Below are positions 42,780-48,302 of a stretch of DNA of 52,569 nucleotides, piece by piece. A program made the translations under genes and the position numbers. The stretch is from contig DGHT01000008.1 of NCBI GenBank assembly GCA_002392765.1, forward strand, positions 7,520 to 60,088, written 5' to 3'. Numbering within the stretch: the stretch's first letter is position 1; every line of letters starts with the position of its first letter. Source of the stretch: Verrucomicrobia bacterium UBA3841 (GTDB lineage Bacteria > Verrucomicrobiota > Kiritimatiellia > RFP12 > UBA1067). The notes under the pieces were generated by a model. That model worked only from the letters and a program-made list of their open reading frames with translations. It searched no databases and was not told the DNA's origin.

Positions 42780-42806
42780 CGGAGCTGGAAGCTCCATCTC
42801 CTTGGG
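42780..42806 (+). repeat. Palindromic repeat, hairpin-ATCTCCTTGG family
   Basis: Hairpin GGAGCT-GGA-AGCTCC is followed by ATCTCCTTGG. The same arrangement occurs in the array at 9909 (other strand) and inside the fucosidase gene at 11566. It sits between convergent genes and may also help end transcription. Confidence 0.75.
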
Positions 42807-42851
42807 TGCGGTTGCGCGGGACGCGTGATCCTGCCGCTCTCCGGCTCCAAC

Positions 42852-43712
42852 TCACAACCCGCCGCTCTCGATGTTCACGAACACCGGGTCGTGGTCCGAT
42901 ATCCCCTCGGCCGACACCGTGAACGGCGGGCCGCAGGGTTCGAGCGCCTTGAGCATTATGTAGTCCAAGGCGCTGTTGCCCCATTTGCCGCGTCCCGGAT
43001 AGGTGACGCGAAGGGATGACGGCATCAGTTCGAGAGTGTTCATGAATCCGGCTTCTTCAAGTACTGTGAAAAGCCTGTCCAGGCTGAAGCGCTTCGACCA
43101 TTTGTCGGCGTTGAAATCTCCGGCCACGATCACGCTCTGGCGTCTGCCGCGCCTGTCTTTTTCCGATTCCGCTATTTGGACTATCGCGTTGAGTCTCTTG
43201 GCGGCGTTTCTGCGCGCCAGCTCATCGGTGGTCTGTCCGTAGTTCGATTTCAGATGAACGGAATAGACGTTGGCGGTGACTGCGGGCGAAAGGACGATTT
43301 TCGCGAAAGCGTAGCCGCGCGGCGGAGTGTCCTGCTTGGCGCTCTTCCACTTCGACCAATGCGCCTCGGTTACGGGCAGGGTGGTGATGATGGCGTCCTG
43401 CTGCTGGTCGAACCTGTCCCTGCGCCGGTAGCCCGATATGATGGCGACGGTCAGGTTCGTGCGCCCGATGGCCGTGCAGAGACGTTCGACCACTTTCGGC
43501 CCGCGCATTTCGTTGAGACAGATTATTACGCCGTTCGTTCCTTCCGGATCCGCCTTTGCGAGGCCCTCGCGGAGCATTCTTCCCGCAGCCTGGACGGTGG
43601 CCTCCTCGATTTCGGGCGCGGCGCGGTGTTCGGCCCTGCCCGACGGAAACCATTCGCCGTTCCATGTCCCGACCGTCACTGCGGCGAACAGAAGCGATGA
43701 TGCGAAAGTCAC
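42852..43712 (-). CDS. Exported endonuclease/exonuclease/phosphatase family protein
   Basis: The 286-residue product has a signal-like start (VTFASSLLFAAVTVG) and the EEP superfamily motifs TWNGEWFP, CLNE, VHLKSN, AGDFNAD, SALDYIM and SDHDPVFV, which hold the metal and catalytic His/Asp. It could be an extracellular DNase or a phosphodiesterase. The GTG start at 43712 is supported by AAGGAAA upstream, a GTGA overlap with the cysE stop, and the signal peptide; an ATG farther upstream would add residues inside cysE. Confidence 0.8.
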   Translation of the reverse strand: MTFASSLLFAAVTVGTWNGEWFPSGRAEHRAAPEIEEATVQAAGRMLREGLAKADPEGTNGVIICLNEMRGPKVVERLCTAIGRTNLTVAIISGYRRRDRFDQQQDAIITTLPVTEAHWSKWKSAKQDTPPRGYAFAKIVLSPAVTANVYSVHLKSNYGQTTDELARRNAAKRLNAIVQIAESEKDRRGRRQSVIVAGDFNADKWSKRFSLDRLFTVLEEAGFMNTLELMPSSLRVTYPGRGKWGNSALDYIMLKALEPCGPPFTVSAEGISDHDPVFVNIESGGL

Positions 43713-44455
43713 GAAATTTTCCTTATTACAGGGGCCGGGGGAGTGTTGTATACGCGCGACCACGGGGGGACTGATTCCTTGAGCCAGACGTTGCCGCCGA
43801 TTTCCGAGTCGTGTCCGATCGTAGTTGCGCCGCCGAGAATCGTCGCGTTTGCGTATATAACAACGTTGTCCTCGATGTTCGGATGCCGCTTTAGGCCTTT
43901 TACGAGCGCCCCGCTCGCGTCTTTGTCGAACGACAGTCCCCCGAGAGTCACGCCCTGGTACAGCCGGACGTTCCTGCCGATGACAGTCGTTTCGCCTATG
44001 ACGACGCCCGTGCCGTGGTCGATGAAGAATCTTTCGCCTATCGTAGCGCCGGGATGGATGTCGATGCCGGTCTTGGAATGGGCGAGCTCCGACATCACCC
44101 TCGGCAGAACCGGTACTTTAAGCCTGTAGAGTTCGTGCGCCAGTCTGTGGATGGTGACGGCGTACAGTCCCGGATACGCCATGACGACTTCCATCCTGCT
44201 CGTGGCTGCGGGATCGCCGTCGTACGCCGCTTCGATGTCGGTTTCGACGAGCCTGCGGATTTCCGGAAGGCGCGAAACGAACGCGCCGACAGTCTCTTTC
44301 GCGTTCCCGCCGGGTTGCAAAAGCGCGATTTCGCGCTCCAGATCCTCGGCGAGCAGGGCGACCGCGTTCGTCGAATCGAGCGATCCGTATACGCACGGAT
44401 GCAGGACCGCCATGCCGTGGTTTATGATGTGTGCCGTTCTCTGCGGGAGTGTCAT
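43709..44455 (-). CDS. cysE: Serine O-acetyltransferase
   Basis: The 248-residue product has the CysE N-terminal helices (VETDIEAAYDGDPAA, MAYPGLYAVTIHRLAHELY) and a left-handed beta-helix of hexapeptide repeats (TGIDIHPGATIGERFFIDHGTG, VVIGETTVIG, VRLYQGVTLGG). It acetylates serine for cysteine synthesis. ATG 44455 overlaps the metX-metW stop (ATGA), so the two are translated together, tying sulfur assimilation to methionine synthesis. A longer in-frame start would run deep into the upstream gene. Confidence 0.92.
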   Translation of the reverse strand: MTLPQRTAHIINHGMAVLHPCVYGSLDSTNAVALLAEDLEREIALLQPGGNAKETVGAFVSRLPEIRRLVETDIEAAYDGDPAATSRMEVVMAYPGLYAVTIHRLAHELYRLKVPVLPRVMSELAHSKTGIDIHPGATIGERFFIDHGTGVVIGETTVIGRNVRLYQGVTLGGLSFDKDASGALVKGLKRHPNIEDNVVIYANATILGGATTIGHDSEIGGNVWLKESVPPWSRVYNTPPAPVIRKIS

Positions 44456-46230
44456 TTGTCTTTCTTTCTGGCAATTTTGGCGACTATCCTGGACGCTCCG
44501 AGATTCTTGAATCCGAAGAGGAGCAGGAGCTTTCCGAGAAAATGCCGCGATTCCGCCTTCACTTTCTTTATCTCGATTCCTTCCGCGTCGCAGAGCGCCT
44601 TGAAATCCTTCAGCGTGATCAGGTGGATGTTGGGAGTGTCGTACCACTGGAAGGGGAGGTGTTTGGACACGGGAAGGCGCCCCTTGAATCCGAGCGTCAG
44701 CCTGATGGTGTATGCGGCGAAGTTGGGGAACGACACGATCGCCTCGTCGGCTATGCGCAGCGCTTCGCGCAGCAGGCCGCGCGGATTGCGGACTTCCTGG
44801 AGAGTGTCGGAGCAGACGGCCACGTCGTAGTGCCCGTCGGGGATCACTCTCAGACCGTAGTCGGCGTCCTCCCAGAAAGCCATGTTGCCGTCGGCGAGGG
44901 CCTCCTTGAATTTGTCGATGTCTATTTCAACGCCGTCGCCGTGCACTTTCTTGTCCGTCCTGAGTATGTTCAGAAGCGTGCCGTCGCCGCATCCGATGTC
45001 GAGCACGTGGCTCTTTTTCGGCACCATCGACGAAACGCTCTTGTAGATGCGCCTCTGCCAGTTCATCACTTTCGGCGCGCGCTCGCAGAGAAATCCGGAT
45101 ATGATGCCCGAAAGGTCTTCGATGTCTGTCAGGAACGAGTCGTGCCCCGTGCCCTCTTCAAGGTGGCAGTACGAAACGTCCTTGCCGTTTCTGACGAGAG
45201 CCGCCGTTATCTCCTTGGACTGCGCCTCGGTGAAAAGGACGTCGTTCTGGTACGACACCACCAGACATTTCGCCTGCACCCGCCTGCACGCCTCGTCGAG
45301 CGAACCGTACCTGTCGCCGGCGTCGAAGAGATCCATCGACCTCGTTATGTGCAGGTAGCTGTTGGCGTCGAACCTGCGGACGAATTTCTTCGCCTGGTAG
45401 TCGAGATAGCTTTCGATCTTGAAATAGGTCTTGAAAAGGGCGTCGCGCCTGTCGCGGTCCTCTTTCGGCGCCTCCACGAAATTCTTCTGCAGTTCGCGGT
45501 GGAATTTGTCTTCGAGAAGCTCCCTGGAAAGATATGTGATGTGCGCGAGCTGCCTGGCGGAGGCGAGTCCGGTGGACGGGCCCTTGCCGTCGCCCGTTTC
45601 GTAGTAGTCTCCGCCGTTCCACGCCGGATCGTCCGTGATGGAGGCGCGACCCACGACGTCGAACGCCAGAGCCTGGGTGTTCAGCGAAGCCGATGTCGCT
45701 ATGAGGCAGGCCTTCTCCATTTCGCCGGGGCAGCGCGTGATCCAGTCCATCACCTGCATTCCGCCGTAACTTCCGCCTATGAGCGCGGCGAGCTTGCGCA
45801 CGCCCAGCTGTTTGAGGAACATCCTGTAGACGTCGACCGCGTCGGAAAACGTGTACTGCGGGAACGCCGATCCGTACGGCCTGCCGGTGTCCGGGTTGAC
45901 GGACATGGGCCCGGTGGTGCCGCTGCATCCGCCGAGCACGTTGGCGCATACCACGTGCCAGCGGTTCGTGTCGATGGCGCGCCCCGGGCCGATCATGTCC
46001 TCCCACCATCCGCTAGGCTCGGTTTCGCCTGGCCTTATTCCGGCGACATGCGCGTCTCCCGTGAGAGCGTGGCAGATGAAAATGACGTTGCCGTCCGCCA
46101 TCGGCGCACCGCATTCCTCGTACCTGACGGAAATCTCCTTGAGCGTCCCGCCGCTTTCGAGTTTCAGACCCCCCTCGGGAAGCTTCAGAAGCATGTCCTT
46201 GGGTTCTACTATGCCTACTCCTTCATTCAT
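44452..46230 (-). CDS. metXW: Fused homoserine O-acetyltransferase (MetX) and MetW methyltransferase-like protein
   Basis: Residues 1-385 are MetX: FICHALTGDAH, GGCSGTTGP, nucleophile Ser154 in IGGSYGGMQ, Asp330 in YQND and His363 in EGTGHDSF. It activates homoserine for methionine synthesis. Residues about 390-592 are MetW: SAM-type motif LDIGCGDGTLLN and the signature LPFQWYDTPNIHL. MetW is usually a separate protein encoded next to metX and is needed for full MetX activity in several proteobacteria. The DNA reads through as one uninterrupted frame. Expression starts at an extended -10 box only 8 bases upstream, with no Shine-Dalgarno, so the mRNA is probably leaderless. Confidence 0.92.
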   Translation of the reverse strand: MNEGVGIVEPKDMLLKLPEGGLKLESGGTLKEISVRYEECGAPMADGNVIFICHALTGDAHVAGIRPGETEPSGWWEDMIGPGRAIDTNRWHVVCANVLGGCSGTTGPMSVNPDTGRPYGSAFPQYTFSDAVDVYRMFLKQLGVRKLAALIGGSYGGMQVMDWITRCPGEMEKACLIATSASLNTQALAFDVVGRASITDDPAWNGGDYYETGDGKGPSTGLASARQLAHITYLSRELLEDKFHRELQKNFVEAPKEDRDRRDALFKTYFKIESYLDYQAKKFVRRFDANSYLHITRSMDLFDAGDRYGSLDEACRRVQAKCLVVSYQNDVLFTEAQSKEITAALVRNGKDVSYCHLEEGTGHDSFLTDIEDLSGIISGFLCERAPKVMNWQRRIYKSVSSMVPKKSHVLDIGCGDGTLLNILRTDKKVHGDGVEIDIDKFKEALADGNMAFWEDADYGLRVIPDGHYDVAVCSDTLQEVRNPRGLLREALRIADEAIVSFPNFAAYTIRLTLGFKGRLPVSKHLPFQWYDTPNIHLITLKDFKALCDAEGIEIKKVKAESRHFLGKLLLLFGFKNLGASRIVAKIARKKDK

Positions 46231-46238
46231 AAATGAAT

Positions 46239-46285
46239 ATTATATCAAATTTCCACAAGACGGCAATGCGAAAAAATGATATAAT
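46239..46285. promoter_or_regulatory. Divergent pair of extended -10 promoters
   Basis: TGATATAAT occurs on the minus strand (46239-46247, for metX-metW) and on the plus strand (46277-46285, for the gene at 46310). Minus-strand transcription would start within about 2 bases of the metX ATG. Confidence 0.6.
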
Positions 46286-46309
46286 TATTGTCGACCGACA
46301 GCAGTCTTT

Positions 46310-46957
46310 ATGCCTTTTATGCCGACAGTACAAACAGTTGCCGCGGACGCGGAGCTGGACGCCGGGGGCGTGCGGCGATCCGGCGGTGCGTCAGCACGAT
46401 TCGCGCGATATGCGCGAATTATGCTGTCCGCGGCGGTGTTTTGCCTTTTTCAGGCGCGGGCCGGCACGACGATTCTGTCGAAATCCGACATGCGCCTCTG
46501 GCAGACCGTGCATGACCGTTCGGCTCCCCTTGAATGGCAGTGGGAGGACGGCGCCGATTCGGCGACGCTCGTGTTTTCGAACCGTCTGACGCGCGCGACT
46601 TCGACGGAAGTGGTTATGCGCAGTACGGTAGGGACCGACCATCGGGCGGTCCGCGGTTCCTGCGGCGCGATCGGCGATCTCGCCCTGCCGGGCGGCGAAA
46701 CCATTGTCGACGTGACGCTCGTGCAGACGGCAGGCGGGAGCGAACTCGCGCGCGCGTCGGCGACTCTCGCGTACGTGAACGGCGCGGGCGGAGGACCTGT
46801 CGAGGTGCGAGCGCTGCGCACGCCGGAGCGCGAAATGTCCAGATTGCAGGCGCCGCGCGTGTACGCATACGATCCCGCATGGCGGGACGAAACCGGAGAT
46901 TCCGGCTACGACATCCTCTGGCCCGTGTACAGAGGTTTAACGATAGTCCTGAAATAG
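46310..46957 (+). CDS. Small secreted protein of unknown function carrying an in-frame repeat
   Basis: I do not recognise the family. The 215-residue product has a hydrophobic stretch (MLSAAVFCLFQARA) that would be a signal peptide if translation begins at ATG 46421. The longer start at 46310 is kept because the promoter lies just upstream, but neither has a Shine-Dalgarno sequence. The mature part looks like beta-strand-rich, immunoglobulin-like sequence (LEWQWEDGADSATLVFSN, TSTEVVMRS, ETIVDVTLVQTAGG). A folded palindromic element (46625-46691) interrupts it in frame. The next gene begins with a similar theme, so the two may be functionally linked. Confidence 0.55.
   Translation: MPFMPTVQTVAADAELDAGGVRRSGGASARFARYARIMLSAAVFCLFQARAGTTILSKSDMRLWQTVHDRSAPLEWQWEDGADSATLVFSNRLTRATSTEVVMRSTVGTDHRAVRGSCGAIGDLALPGGETIVDVTLVQTAGGSELARASATLAYVNGAGGGPVEVRALRTPEREMSRLQAPRVYAYDPAWRDETGDSGYDILWPVYRGLTIVLK
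46625..46691 (+). repeat. In-frame composite palindrome, rearranged form
   Basis: CGGTAGGG (46626-46633) pairs with CCCTGCCG (46683-46690) and encloses two hairpins (ACCG...CGGT and GGCGCGATCGGCGATCTCGCC). The element encodes TVGTDHRAVRGSCGAIGDLALPG. It is made of the same modules as 49202-49276 and 50726-50791, but in the opposite order. Confidence 0.8.
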
Positions 46958-46972
46958 ATGGAGGGATTGTAA

Positions 46973-46998
46973 CTGGGAAAGCCGCCATCTTGGCGGCG
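46973..46998. repeat. Palindromic element TGGGAAA + GCCGCCA-TCT-TGGCGGC
   Basis: A perfect 7-bp stem with a 3-base loop, preceded by TGGGAAA, lies in the gap before the SUMF1-like gene. Two identical copies are inside the coding sequence at 48548 and 48653. Confidence 0.85.
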
Positions 46999-47054
46999 GA
47001 TGAAATGTAACTTGAAGGTATCGAAACGCAAAAGGTTGCAAACAGGAGGATGTG

Positions 47055-48302
47055 GTGAAGAAAACAGTTGCTTTGTTGACAATGCTGTCGGCGCTTTGCG
47101 CGTCGGCGGAGACTTCCGTGTCGCAAGTTCTCGTTAACCAGCGCTGGCCGTGGAGTGAGAAGGTGGATGTGGATTTCATCCTTTCCGGCGAGGCGAGCGA
47201 CGTGGAGGTGACGGCGACGTGGGACGCGCACCCCGCGCCGTTCCGCCTCGGCACGCTCTTTTCCGTCGCGCCCGGACAGCGCCGCCTTACGTGGGATCCG
47301 GCCAGCTCGCCTTTCAGGGAACAGACCCTCACGGGCTTCACCGTGTCCGTCTCGAATGCCGCCGCGTCAGCGCACAATTACGTCGTCGTCGATCTCGTGA
47401 ACGGCGGCTACGAGTTTATGGCGGAGCCGCCATCTGACGGCTGGACCGCCGAGCACAAGTCTTCGAAGATGGTCTTCAGGCGCATCCCCGCCGGAACGTA
47501 CACGCTGGGCGAGCCGGTCGAGACGTTCAGTCACCTTCAGCACTACAATTCCGGATCGGTTACGACGGTCAACTGCAATCGCCGGACCGTTACTTTCACG
47601 AGCGACTTCTATGTCGCTATCTTCAAGTACACCGCAGCCCAGCATGACTGCCTTTCGACGGGAACGGCGGGGACAGTCTACACCCCGCAGACTCTCTCGT
47701 ACAATGACCTTCGCGGCGAAAAGTCGACAGAGAGCGGCGACTGGCCGACGACGGGCTACAAGGTCGCGGCGGAATCCGTCGTCGCGAAGCTGCGCGCGAA
47801 GGCGGGCGCAGACCTCGTCGTCGATCTCTGCGAAGAGGAACAGTGGGAGGTCGCCGCGCGCGCCAACACCACGACTTTCTGGCCGACCGGAGGGACGACG
47901 TCCGAAAGCCTCACGACGCACACCAACCAGGTGAATGCCTTCATAGCCTGGTACGGCAACGGAGGTTCCGACTCCACAGTGGTGGGGGCGCGACACGACA
48001 ACGGCTGGGGCATTTACGATGTCGTCGGCCTTGCAGGAGAATGGATGCTTGACACGGCGAAGAACACGGGAACATACACATTCCCGGACTACGGACTGCC
48101 AGATGACGCCACAGATCCCGTAGGTGTGTCTGGCGGCACGTGGCGAATCGTCAAAAGCGCCAACGGAAACGGAAACAAGACGGCGCTCTACGACCTTCTG
48201 CCTTGTCGCCGTCAAATGGCGTCGCCCGACTCGGCGAGCTACTCCACGCGCTTCTGCATTCACCTCAAGCCGCTCGGTTCGCTTACGTTTGAGGGGTTGT
48301 GA
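47055..48302 (+). CDS. Secreted SUMF1-like (formylglycine-generating-enzyme fold) protein
   Basis: The 415-residue product has a signal peptide (VKKTVALLTMLSALCASA), an N-terminal beta-sandwich (about 20-110) and a SUMF1/FGE-like domain (FRRIPAGTYTLGEP, FTSDFYVAIFKYTAAQ, VDLCEEEQWEVAAR, NGWGIYDVVGLAGEWMLD, SGGTWRI). FGE enzymes that activate sulfatases need a cysteine pair near WLCxxxYC. Here that region reads TWRIVKSANG with no cysteines, so it is more likely a structural or ligand-binding member of the fold. GTG 47055 is preferred over GTG 47052 because AGGAGG is then 5 bases upstream. Confidence 0.75.
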   Translation: MKKTVALLTMLSALCASAETSVSQVLVNQRWPWSEKVDVDFILSGEASDVEVTATWDAHPAPFRLGTLFSVAPGQRRLTWDPASSPFREQTLTGFTVSVSNAAASAHNYVVVDLVNGGYEFMAEPPSDGWTAEHKSSKMVFRRIPAGTYTLGEPVETFSHLQHYNSGSVTTVNCNRRTVTFTSDFYVAIFKYTAAQHDCLSTGTAGTVYTPQTLSYNDLRGEKSTESGDWPTTGYKVAAESVVAKLRAKAGADLVVDLCEEEQWEVAARANTTTFWPTGGTTSESLTTHTNQVNAFIAWYGNGGSDSTVVGARHDNGWGIYDVVGLAGEWMLDTAKNTGTYTFPDYGLPDDATDPVGVSGGTWRIVKSANGNGNKTALYDLLPCRRQMASPDSASYSTRFCIHLKPLGSLTFEGL

